A stretch of DNA of 64,000 nt from Archegozetes longisetosus (taxonomy: Eukaryota > Arthropoda > Arachnida > Sarcoptiformes > Trhypochthoniidae). Shown here in pieces: positions 22,945 through 33,345 of the stretch. Numbering within the stretch: position 1 is the first letter of the stretch; the number at the start of each line of letters is the position of its first letter. The translations under genes were made by a program, and so were the position numbers. The stretch lies in assembly GCA_018873245.2 (NCBI GenBank), contig JAEMBT020000009.1:10803112-10867111 (forward strand), given 5' to 3'. The notes under the pieces were generated by a model. That model did not search any database. It saw nothing but the letters and a program-made list of their open reading frames with translations, and was not told where the DNA came from.

Positions 22945-23325
22945 TTTCCTACGCACCGACTACTCGCCTATAACAGGGTTAGACTGTATTAACATTTGGA
23001 TCAGTTGGATCTGACACGAATCAGATGACAGAATCAAACACTATCTGACTAATAAATAGAATAAACCAGAACCCAATTTGTACAAAACAACGCGAATGCG
23101 AAAGTCAAATAACTGTTGAGAAAAGATCAGAAAATTGCTCGGAACGCTTCGAAGTTTCGAAAAGCAAAGCTTCGAAAAATAAAGATTCGAAAAGTAAAGT
23201 TTTGAAAATCCAACTTCCAAACTTTATACCAGAAAAAGGATTCCAATCCTCTAAAGTTGAACCAAATTCTGAAACTAGATGTTCTCAAATATCTAATAGA
23301 TTAAAATTGATCATTAATTTAATGA
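22945..23325. repeat. dispersed repeat, copy 1 (partner 57535-57905)
   Basis: Highly similar in the same orientation to 57535-57905. Shared blocks include TTCCTACGCACCGACTACT, GTTAGACTGTATTAACATTT, CTGACACGAATCAGATGACA and TCGAAAAGCAAAGCTTCGAA. It lies between two pieces of an RCC1-kinase pseudogene, so it probably inserted there. Unit class unknown. Confidence 0.75.
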
Positions 23326-23429
23326 TAATAATGAGTGAGTAATAAAAGTATGTTTTCAATTAGTACATCTGTAGTTTAAGTTAAACCTTTCTGTTATTTT
23401 TAACTCTGCAGACTTTTTCTTCTTGGTCT

Positions 23430-23840
23430 TCACTCAATGGGACTTCTTGATCGCAAAAATTCTATTCGATCTCTTCTCAATAACTTTATAGACAACACCA
23501 AAACTACTTGAAGAAATAGCGCAAATTTCGTTGAAATTTTGTTCGCTATTTTTGCTCATCAATTTGACTGAAATTTCACAATTAATGTTTCACAATTAAT
23601 GAGTTATTAAATCAATGTTATGAGTCATAACATTGATTTAACGCGATATCAATGAATTGTTTTCACTCTTTAATTTCAAAGAAATTTCACTGTGCATTTG
23701 ATTATTTCATCTCCAGATTGTTCGAATTTATTACTGTCATACACATAGACATTGCCATTACGCGATAAGATCAAATTGTGTCCGTAACCTAAATTTATTT
23801 TTCTTTCAGAAACTTCACTTATTTGTTTTCGATTCCTTAT
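23430..23840 (-). pseudogene. RCC1-kinase gene fragments (RCC1 blade and kinase glycine loop)
   Basis: At about 23690-23840 the minus strand reads ISEVSERKINLGYGHNLILS, then RNGNVYVYDSNKF, matching an RCC1 blade. At 23430-23540 it reads SSSFGVVYKVIEKRSNRIF, then AIKKS, which is the glycine-loop and lysine region of the kinase. The order (blade upstream of kinase on the minus strand) fits a collapsed copy of the gene A/B family. The glycine loop has lost its first glycines and there are multiple disruptions, so it is a pseudogene. Confidence 0.65.
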
Positions 23841-23972
23841 AAATGTCGTGTTTATTCAAAACTTGAATGAAAACTTGAAAATTTAAAATTTAATTCAAGA
23901 TTAATTCTGCAACTATTAAACTTAAACACAACAATATCTTTTTGATTGCAAACTATTAGTATTGTCCATACG

Positions 23973-24679
23973 CAGGGTGACCAGGCGTCCAGGAATGGAC
24001 AGTCCAGTCCAGGAATAGAGACCTCTGTCCTGTGTCCAGGCCGATATCGTCCCTTGACATTGAGACGTCCAGGAATGGAGTTTTTTCAAAATATGAGAAT
24101 GAAATTCTTTTGTGTTATTATGAACTTTACTTTATTCACTAATTAGGCAGATACTATAAATAGCTATAAATCAGTTCAATAGTGCTCCTATAGTGAATCC
24201 ATTCTCTTTTGAATAATTATTAAAAAACTATAACAAACCAAATCTGCTGAAAATCATCGGAACTGTAATGGCGATCCCAATTAGTATGATTTCGTAGAAC
24301 GAGTTTTTAGTGTAATGAAGAATATCTGGACTGATGGAAGAAATGGTTTGAGTGTTTGAATGGTTAAAGCTGAAATTTGCTCTAAAGTCAATTTTTCAAT
24401 AACATGTAATGAATTTAATGCTTTCGCATCTCAAAGCCCTAAACTACTTAAAGATGCTAAATCTAATAATATTCAAAAATTGATTTAAATTTCTTCAATA
24501 ATTTCATTTTTGTCATAATTTCCCATTCAAAAGCAATAATTTGAAATCTTGATTAAAGAAATTACTACTATTTCCGAAATAACACTTTAATTTTTGAAAT
24601 TTTCCTCTAAAGTATTTAACTTAGTTCCCCTTAAACTTTCAAAGTCCAGGAAAAGACTCAGTAAAATCTTGTCACCCTG
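23973..24679. mobile_element. non-autonomous hAT-type element with 8-bp target duplication
   Basis: Begins CAGGGTGACCAGG and ends CTTGTCACCCTG; the outer 9 bp are inverse (CAGGGTGAC). Direct 8-bp repeats TCCATACG flank it exactly (23965-23972 and 24680-24687). CAGGGTG-type ends and 8-bp duplications are characteristic of hAT elements. Multiple TCCAGGA/TCCAG motifs occur near both ends. The interior has short stretches resembling 25755-25880 of the nested element but no full transposase. Confidence 0.9.
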
Positions 24680-24687
24680 TCCATACG

Positions 24688-25061
24688 CCAGAATACTCCA
24701 GGCTGAACCTGAGTCCAAGGCTCCAAAAGGTTCTCAAACCGAGCATAAAGCTTAGGCTCAGCCTAATGCTGCGCGTTTGTAGACTTTAGACTTTAGACTT
24801 GTACGTTAGACTATTTCTAAAGTCTAAGTCTAAAATCTAAAACTATTTTAGACTTTTAGACCTCAACAAAAAAAGGATTGCAAAATAACAGCTTTCTGTG
24901 AAATCTAATACATTGAATTGTCACATAAAATCAAATGACGGTACTGTTTATTTAACTCGATGTTTGCGACTTTTTGTTGCAATAGTTCAATGAATGGGTC
25001 ATAGGGACCATTTTAAACTTATTGTACTTACCAATAAGTTTCAATTTGAAAGAACTTCAAA
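24688..25061. other. AT-rich, local TAGACTT-type simple repeat
   Basis: 24780-24870 is a short low-complexity run of variants of TTTAGACTT and AAGTCTAA. Otherwise no gene is recognised. Confidence 0.5.
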
Positions 25062-27253
25062 ATGGATTCGGAGGATGAAACTGTAGTTTTAGAAAGTGAT
25101 ATGAGTGTTGATAAACCTCAAATAAAATCATGTAAATGGGATCATTTTGAAAAATTGAGTGAAAAAAGAATAAAATGCAATTTTTTTCTAAAGATTTCAG
25201 TGATCTAAAAATTTCTAAATAGGAATCGATTCCCTTCGATATCATCAAAAATCACATGAAATCATTTTTGATAACTTAAAAATCACTTAATTTTTGAAAA
25301 GTGAAAAAAGTAATAAAAGCTTTGATGATTATTTAATTGAGTTTGTAATCGACGTTCAGCATCAGTTGAGTATTGTGAAGGAAGAAAAATTTTGAGCTCT
25401 AATTAAAAGTTTACCCTCTCTGACTAATATTCACTCAAGAGATTCTTTGAAAAGGAAAATAATCTCGAAATTTTATGTTTTAAAAGAAAATTTGAATTAT
25501 CAATATTTAAGTGTCATTAACTTGTGATATTTGGAGTTTAATTAGTGGTCACTTAGGCTGCCAACTGTCCAGGCCTGACCTGGATCGTCCAGTTTTCGGG
25601 AGTCTTGTCCAGTGACCAGTGCGGATTCTGACCTGGACATTGTAATGTCCAGTTTTTATCATTGACAATATATCTCAAATAAAAATATGTATATAATGTT
25701 AAAAACATAAGATGTATAGGATTTGGATCTAAGACCGAAACTCGTTATCAATCGATTTAATTAAGGCTGAGATTTGTATTAAAAATAATTTTGATTTAAA
25801 ATGCTCTGAATTTAAGAATTATGTAAAATCAAACAAAAAATTGTTAAAAGCTGCTCAATCTCAGCAAAAATATGATTTTAAATAATTTATTATTCAAATA
25901 AAATGATTAAATGACTGTCCAGTTTTGTCCAGTTTTTTTAGTCAAAATTTAATACCTAATCCAGTTTTTTTTTTATTTTTCAGTTGGTATCCGTAGTGGT
26001 CACCCATATTTGGCAATAACTGTTCATTTTATTAATAAAAATTTTGAAATTAAAATCTTTTTATTAGACTTTGATTTGATTCCTTTTCCACATGATGAAC
26101 AACAAATATGCACTAAAATTAAGGAAATTTTGTTTGAATTTAATTTTGATACAAAATTCTTTGCAATAACAACAGATAATGCGACAAATAATATGAATGC
26201 AATAAGACTTTTGCAAACCTCTTTGGTTGAAAATCAAAATTTAGTTTTTTTATAACCTTCATATACGATGTTTTGCACATATTTTGAATCTCTGCGTACG
26301 AAATGGCATTAATGAGAAGGAAATTAAGGACGAAATCGACGATCTTCGCTCACTTTTAAGTTTTATTAAAGACTCACTGAAATGACTTTAAATTTTAGAA
26401 GAAAAATGTGAAGCTCTAAATGTGAAATTCATAAAACCGAAACTCGATTTCATTACTCAATGGAACTCAACCTTTGACATGATAAGCAGAGCTTTACAGT
26501 TGAAATCAGTTTTAATTTATCTCACACTCAATGAGAAAGAGTTTTATAGTAAGAAAATTTCTGAATATTCGTGGTCTATATTTGAGAGTTTAAAACACGT
26601 TTTGGAGCCCTTTGTTGATGCGACTAAAATATTGTCAAATTCAAAAATTCCAACCATAAATTAGGTAATTCCAAATTTTAATACGCTCATTGATCATTTA
26701 AAAAATTGTGAAACCAATAATCCAAAGATGAAAAGTTTTGAAGATAAGTTTCTCAAATATAAAGAAACTATTTTTAGTGATATTTCTATTTTTTCGACTA
26801 TAATTGACCCGCGATTTAAAATTGAATATTTCAAAGAATCAGAACACTATGAAACTTATAAACAAAAAATTGAGAATGTTTTTGAAATTAATAAGCAGAA
26901 ATATCCCACAACTGTTATTACTCAAACATCTGAAGATTCAACTAATTATAGTAAATTACTTTTTAAGAGGCAAAAGACTAGTTTGCCAAAAAGTGAATTA
27001 TCTGAATATTTAGATAAACAATGGAAAAACGAGTCAATTGAACCTTTAATTTGGTGTAACATTAATAAAACGCAGTTTCCCACTGTCGAAGGTCGTATCT
27101 CATGTTTTATCAATACCCGCCACAATTGTTAGAAGTGAGGAAATCTTTTCGAAATCAGGAAATTTAATGATGAAAAAGCGTAGTTCTTTAGAGAAAAATA
27201 CAGTTAAAATTATAATGTTAGACAATTCATATCAAAGCTTTCTAAAAATCTAA
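25062..27253 (+). pseudogene. hAT (ricesleeper/BED-type) transposase, interrupted
   Basis: ATG at 25062 starts a BED-like region (CKWDHFEKLSEKRIKC). After the loss of some frame it continues to a TCDIWSLISGH segment, which is cut by a nested element at 25553-25995. Beyond it PYLAITVHFINKNF resumes, then AITTDNATNNMNAI, RCFAHILNLCVRNG, DFITQWNSTFDMI, YLD-type central region, and a C-terminal SIPATIVRSEEIFSKSGN dimerisation motif ending at TAA 27251-27253. Several stops and single-base shifts (near 26255, 26385, 26662 and 27105) break the frame, so it is inactive. Confidence 0.85.
25553..25995. mobile_element. nested non-autonomous hAT-type element with 8-bp target duplication
   Basis: Starts TTAGGCTGCCAACTG and ends CAGTTGGTATCCGTA; the inverted ends match at 11 of 15 positions. 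The flanking 8-bp direct repeat GTGGTCAC is exact (25545-25552 and 25996-26003). Removing the insert and one repeat restores a continuous hAT reading frame across Ser-Gly-His-Pro-Tyr-Leu, which independently fixes the boundaries. The interior is related to the 23973-24679 element (TCCAGG motifs, similar mid-region). Confidence 0.9.
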
Positions 27254-27269
27254 ACATTTGTAAATAAAT

Positions 27270-27612
27270 AAAAAGAACGATGAAAATAAGTATAGGATTC
27301 TGGCTATCCATACACCCGGAATCTCATGATATATTTTAATAGAGGTCATCATCCTGATCAAAATTGTCAATGGGGCCACCTCTGTATAACTTATAGTTTA
27401 TCCGCTAGATGTCCTTAAAGTAAACGTTTAAAATAAATCTTCAATTTTCTCTAAGGATATTATAGATATCGAAAAGCAGGTTTCATAATTGTAATCAGCG
27501 TTAAATTCTACATCGAAATCAGACATCATATAATAAAAAATCTTAAAGTGGAAAAATTCAGATTTCATATTCGGAATCAGCGTTAAAAAATACATAAAGA
27601 TCAGTTGAAAAG
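27270..27612. repeat. dispersed repeat, copy 2 (partner 2506-2890)
   Basis: Same-orientation match to 2506-2890, including AATAGAGGTCATCATCCTG, AACTTATAGTTTA, TCAGCGTTAAATTCTACAT and the terminal TCAGCGTTAAAAAATACAT. No coding content recognised. Confidence 0.7.
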
Positions 27613-28535
27613 TCAATTTATAAAATAATGAATTTTAATAACATCTCAAAACAGCACAAATCATGTCTTCACAAAATGAAAACGCTACGGTCCATAGGGA
27701 GTCGGCCCCCAGGACTTCTGTGGTTCCTCAACCGGCTACAAAAGAGAGGATAAGGCCAAAAACAACACTTGTGCTTTGGCTGGCTATGCATTAATGTATC
27801 AATAATAACAAACAATTATATCTTATATAATTAATAGCCAGGGTTTGTCGAACTTCTTCAAACTTATATACTGTCACAATTATTTTTGTAACTCGGGATC
27901 TCTTTGAGAATGAAAAACTCGATCTAAGTTTTTGTGTAGAATTTTTTATTTAGTGTGACTTTTCTAGCGTAGTGATTTGAAATCAGAGACCTCGATGTAA
28001 GATCCCAAATCCCTTTTACCTAATTCCCTATCCCTAAGAGTCTGGCTGGACTCGATAGAGAACTTCATGTGTAACTATTATGCTTTAATGAAAGTTTCAC
28101 AACTTTACATATCACTTACCTAAGGTGCAGATAAAGCTGATAGAAATGAAGAAAACGATTGTCTATTTTACAAGAATTTTATTATGCATAACGTGAAGTT
28201 ACAAAGCAAAACTGAGATATTACTGAAGATCCTTATAGTGACTTTCTCTCCCTTTATATACTTTTCTTTGGTTTCCCACGTTTCTCTAAATTTAAAATCA
28301 AAGCTACATTTATTGATTGTTTATTTATACTTAAGTTAAATTATACTATATTGGGTCATTTTAAAGAGAAAGTCATTACAGAAAGTGTTATAAATCATTG
28401 GACTTTTTAAGAGCTAATTACAAAAAGTGTTAGTGCGAAACCTTTTCAAACCAATAACTAAGATATTTTGGTATTCTATATTTATTAGACATATATATAT
28501 ATTTCACAATATACAATAAACCCTTCCCCCACACA
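27613..28535. other. intergenic with one small GC-richer ORF
   Basis: A 43-codon frame from ATG 27664 (MSSQNENATVHRESAPR onward) to TAA 27795 is GC-richer than its surroundings and could be a first exon, but nothing supports it beyond composition. The rest is AT-rich without a recognised gene. Confidence 0.3.
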
Positions 28536-29057
28536 AGCAAACAACAAAAAACAAATAATTGAGTGGCTAAACACAAACAAAATTAATTTCCCTTCTGATG
28601 CATTAAAAATGAATTATTATGTATTGTCAATTTACATTCGAGTCCTAAAGTATATGCAATCGACGAAATTCTAAAATCTTATGGTCATATTGTTCTTCGG
28701 CTGCCACCATATCACTGCGATTTTAATCCCATAGAGCTTGTTTGGGCTGATATAAAGAAATTTATAACTGAAAACAACAAAAACCATGATCTGCAATCAG
28801 TAAAGCAATTGGTTTTAACATCATTTGAAAGAGTTTCGTCTCAATTATGGGAAAATTGCATTAAACACAGCACAAAAATAGAAGATGAATATTGGATTAG
28901 CGATGGGTTAATTGACGAAAATGAAGATTTAATTGTAAATTTCGACAACTCTTCTGATAGCGGAGAAGAATCTGAAGACGAAATATCATTTGACGAAAAT
29001 ATAATGGAATTTAACTGTGATTCTAGTAAAATTGACCACAATTATTGTAAAGTATAA
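28536..29057 (+). pseudogene. IS630/Tc1-type DDE transposase, C-terminal half
   Basis: Reads KQIIEWLNTNKINFPSDALK, a one-base shift in the A5 run at 28605-28609, then SPKVYAIDEILKSYGHIVLR, LPPYHCDFNPIELVWADIKK, and an acidic C-terminus ending in KIDHNYCKV. LPPYHCDFNPIELVW is the conserved third-catalytic-residue region of an IS630/Tc1-like endonuclease family common in arthropod genomes (final acidic residue in NPIE). The first catalytic Asp lies upstream and was not found, so the element is truncated at its 5-prime side. Confidence 0.75.
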
Positions 29058-29239
29058 TGTATTTAGTGTTTATTGTAATAAAACTTTTAATACTAGTCAA
29101 TACCAGCATTCGTACAATTTTGTTAAGTCAGAGACCGCCTCTAAGCTACATTTTGGGGATGTGGCTTACCTCACTCTTAGCTGGCATGCACTTTATTAGA
29201 TAGAATACGCCATTTAGCAAACCTTACATTGCTTGATAA

Positions 29240-30790
29240 GTTTCCTACCTAATTAAACATTAATGATAATGAATGTAAAACTTATACTGGCTCTACAAAA
29301 AGTCATTTTAATACCATTTTAAATAGTATAATATCAATGAGAAATACGAGTGGTAGAGAGATATCACAAGCGTTAGCCACATATTTGTTTTAGTTGAAAA
29401 CAGGCCTAGATTATAAGAAAATTTCAACCATGTTTTCTATTGATAATTACCAAAGTGTAGGTGAATATTGTGAAGAAGTTAGGGCTTCACTTATAAAAGA
29501 TTTCTTACCGAATAATCTAGGTTTTAGCCATTTAACACTCAATGAATGGTTAACACATATTAGCCCTATCCCTAAACAATTGTTTAATGTAGCAAGCAAT
29601 GAACTAATGTTTATTGCTGATAGGACTTACTTGTTCTGCCAAAATATAATACATTGCAACGCAAACAATACAGTGTACAAAAAGGTAGACATTTAGTTAA
29701 ACCATTTGTTATATGTACGACTACAGGAAAAATAGTAGATACATGGTTTATTTCCTACCACAGATAACGATGCAAAGATCTTAGAAAATATAGTAACTTC
29801 TAAGAATAAAAATTGTCAGGATTTACAAAAATTATTACACGAAAATGGTCACTTATTAGTTGATAGAGGATTTAGAGATACAGTAAAAACACTACAAAAC
29901 ACGTATAAATTGCAGACTCATATGCCTACACGTGTACCTCCTAATCAAAAACAATTAGAGACTATTGAAGCTAATACATCACGTTATGTGACTAAACGTC
30001 GGTGGGTAATTGAAGCAATTAATGGTAAACTTAAAGCACTGTTCCGTGCCAATGGTGAAATTCATCCAAATGTAACATTATCACACACCCTGGATGATTT
30101 ACGTATATCGGCAGCGTTTCTTAATAAATTCTATGGTGATTATAAATCAGACCAAGACAATGATGTGACAATTGTTAATAATATGATAGCTAAATTAAGC
30201 AAAAGTAATAAATTAGAAACCATATTTATTGACCCTCACATAGACAAGAAACGAACAATTTTTACCAAATTAAATCAAGATTCAATTGTTAATTTCCCAA
30301 AACTCGACACTAAGACAATAATAAATACAATTACCCTGGGCACATACAAATTAAAACGAGCGCGATTGTATATTAACGAGAATTTCGACCATTCTGGAGA
30401 CAAGTTGATTGTAACTTTTGACAATAAATCATCGATTTTATCTCCTTACGATCAAGATACGCATTTGTTACGTACACGCATACAATCACGTCATAAAAAT
30501 AATACAAAATATAATTCTTATATAGCCTATTCTACAAACTAGCAAGATACAAATCCAACTAAAGACTGGTATTGCACGTGTAAAACTAGAAAGGGCACGG
30601 TAGGCTGTTGCTCACACGTGTCCAATGAAATCTATTAAGTCAAGCGCGTTACGAATTTACTAAAAGTGGAAAATTCACCATGGACAAGATTTTCCCTGAT
30701 TACACTGCCCGAGAAAGTAGTGAAGATAGCGACACCTCAGTTGCCTATGATTGAGAACAATAGAGATTGTATCCAAATTTAGAATAATTG
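29240..30790 (+). pseudogene. DDE_Tnp_4-like transposase with C-terminal CCxH finger
   Basis: The most complete copy of the finger family. Reading through several stops: ISQALATYLF, a helical region with FSIDNYQSVGEY, SNELMFIADRTYLF (first Asp), HLLVDRGFRDTVKTL (the DRGFRD motif of DDE_Tnp_4), SRYVTKRRWVIEAINGKLKA (late Glu), RIQSRHKNNTKYNSYIAYS, then WYCTCKTRKGTVGCCSHV. Stops at about 29391, 29694, 29732 and 30541 and a frame change after the finger kill it. RIQSRH and the CCSH finger are shared with 4251-4540, 9421-9600 and 15647-15841. It is immediately downstream of the IS630/Tc1-like relic but in a different family. Confidence 0.7.
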
Positions 30791-30849
30791 TCAGATTCTG
30801 ATTAAACATGGTACATTGTTTATTTTATAGTTATAAATATATTTGTAGG

Positions 30850-33205
30850 TTAGCTTTTACTTTCCCGAGAAGCTGGCAAAGCCATTAGGTACCTATATAT
30901 TTATCATCAGTATCACTTGACAAGCAAAAATGTCTCTAGCCACACCCACTTTCAACAAAGTCTAAGCTCCGCCCACAAAAAAATTTGAGCCACGCCTACC
31001 AAAATTTTCCTAAATGTTCTAAGTATACTGGTCAAGAATATAAAAACGGGTTCTCGAAATTCCTTCTGGGGGCGGAGCTATGAGTATTCAAAGTTTCGAT
31101 ATTTCAATTTTTGGTTGGCTATTACTTTCCAGAGAAGCAGAAAAGCCATTACATACCTATGTATTTATTATCAGTATCAATTGACGAACAAGTCTCAAGC
31201 CACGCCCATTTCCAACCAGGTCTAAGCTCCTCCCACAAACATTTTTGAGCCACGCCCACCAAAATTTCCTAAAATATTCTTCCAAGTATATTGATTAAGA
31301 ATATGAAAACAGATTCTCGAAATTTCTTCTGGGGGCGGAGATATAAACATTCAAGTTTTCTTTATTTTGCTCATAAAAAAATACTTCAAATATTGCTTCA
31401 ACGATATGATTCAACGAATTTCATAAAATATTTAATGGCTAAATAGCTGCACACAATTTTGTAATATTAAAAACGTTTTACTGTATCTATTACGCCAATA
31501 TAAATTTCAAGATTTAATGTTTATGAAAATTAAGATTAAAAAAATAAGATATTTATCGAGCTTATTTTACGTACTTTATTCTAATTTTATAGTTAAATTA
31601 GTTTTTAGATTTTAGAAAGTTTTGAGTTATTTACATGTTTGAAAGATTATCAAGTTCAATTACTAACTTCGAAATCTAAACTATTGTCATACTCTATTTC
31701 TGTCAGAATATAATCCAATACTAGCGACTGATGGAGGGTTGATTGGAACTAGAGCCAGCCGAAAGCAAGGTGCAGCATCGAATGGCATATAAAGTATGCA
31801 TGTCTTTCAGAAAACATGTGAATCTATCGCCATTCTGGTTGATATTGTAATAACGTCTTAGTTTCTTAATTAGACCTATATCATAATATTTATGTAATAA
31901 CCTATATTTCTAAACTCTAACTTTCATAACTCACCTTATATGTCAACATTTATTACTGACTTAAAGATTACCTTTTGTTTGTACTAAAGAAATCTTCACA
32001 TGCTTGTCTCAACTGTAAAAGTTATGAAGACAACTGATAGTAAGCATATTTCATCTCTTAAAACCTACCTAAGTATGTCCTAAATATACAATTTTCCAAT
32101 CATAACTAAATGTGCTATTAACCTTGTAAGATTTAGCCTATCGTTGCAAAATATTTTTCAACTTAACCCGCCTATTGTTCCTATAAAATGTCGTTTTTTT
32201 CCTAAATTTTTCGCTCTTTACTTTAGTGTTAAATCCTGTGAAATCTTATGTAATTTGTATTGTGGTTATGTTAAATAAAGTACTTATATTTTAAAAATTG
32301 ATTTCGTACACGCTCCTATCAAAGATCCAGACTTTACAATATTTGATACTGAAATAAATGGAATGAAGATGATTAATACCGTACCTTCAAAAATTCATGA
32401 CCACTTTCTCAAAGGAAATTTTAATGAAACAAAGTTGATAAAATTTCTTAAGTTTTTAATCTTTATTTTTAAATACTCATTAAATCTTGAAAATTGTATT
32501 GGTGCAACAAATTTCAATAATATAATGGAAATATATGATTTGAATGCATAAACTTAGTTAATTCTTTTTGATATATATAAAATATATTTTTAAAATTGTA
32601 TACGGCTATTTAGCCATTAAATATTTTATGAAATTCGTTGAATCATATCGTTGAAACAATATTTGAAGTAGTTTTTATGAGCAAAATAAAGAAAACTTGA
32701 ATGTTTATATCTCCGTCCCCAGAAGGAATTTCGAGAATCTATTTACATATTCTTAACCAGTATACTTGGAAGAATATTTTAGGAAATTTTGGTGAGCGTG
32801 GCTCAAAAATGTTTGTGGGAGGAGCTTAGACCTGGTTGGAAATGGGCGTGGCTTGAGACTTGTTCGTCAATTGATACTGATAATAAATATATAGGTATGT
32901 AATGGCTTTCCTGCTTCTCTGGAAAGTAATAGCCAACCAAAAATTGAAATATCGAAACTTTGAATACTCATAGCACCGCACCCAGAAGGAATTTCGAGAA
33001 CACGTTTTAAATTCTTGACCAGTATACTTAGAAGAACAATTAGAAAAATTTTAGTAGGCGTGGCTCACATTTTTTTGTGGGCGGAGCTTAGACTTCGTCC
33101 GAAGTGAGTGTGGCTAGAGACTTTTGCTTGTCAAGTGATACTGATGATAAATATATAGGTACCTAATGGCTTTGCCAGCTTCTCGGAAAATTAAAAGCCA
33201 ACAAA
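30850..33205. mobile_element. foldback element with ~600-bp inverted arms of two tandem units
   Basis: The left arm (about 30850-31480) is inverted at about 32590-33205. Each arm contains two diverged tandem subunits of about 250 bp. Shared blocks include CGAGAAGCTGGCAAAGCCAT, TATCAGTATCA, AAGCCACGCCCA, CTAAGCTCC and GGGGCGGAG. The loop (31480-32590) has no recognisable transposase; a 62-codon frame at 32363-32551 is AT-driven. Outer boundaries are uncertain by about 10 bases and no target duplication was identified. Confidence 0.85.
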
Positions 33206-33345
33206 CTAACGTTATACAAACATTAATTTTTAGAGTTTAATTGATCATTGTGCTTTTCTTTTATAATATTTTGCTATATTTTAATATACATATGTCACAC
33301 ACACTATGCATTATACAATTGTAGAATTGTATTAAAATCTATTAT

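Noticed and set aside
30850-33205. Assembly-artefact palindrome (hairpin read)
   Set aside because: The arms are diverged from each other by many substitutions, which a read-through artefact would not show.
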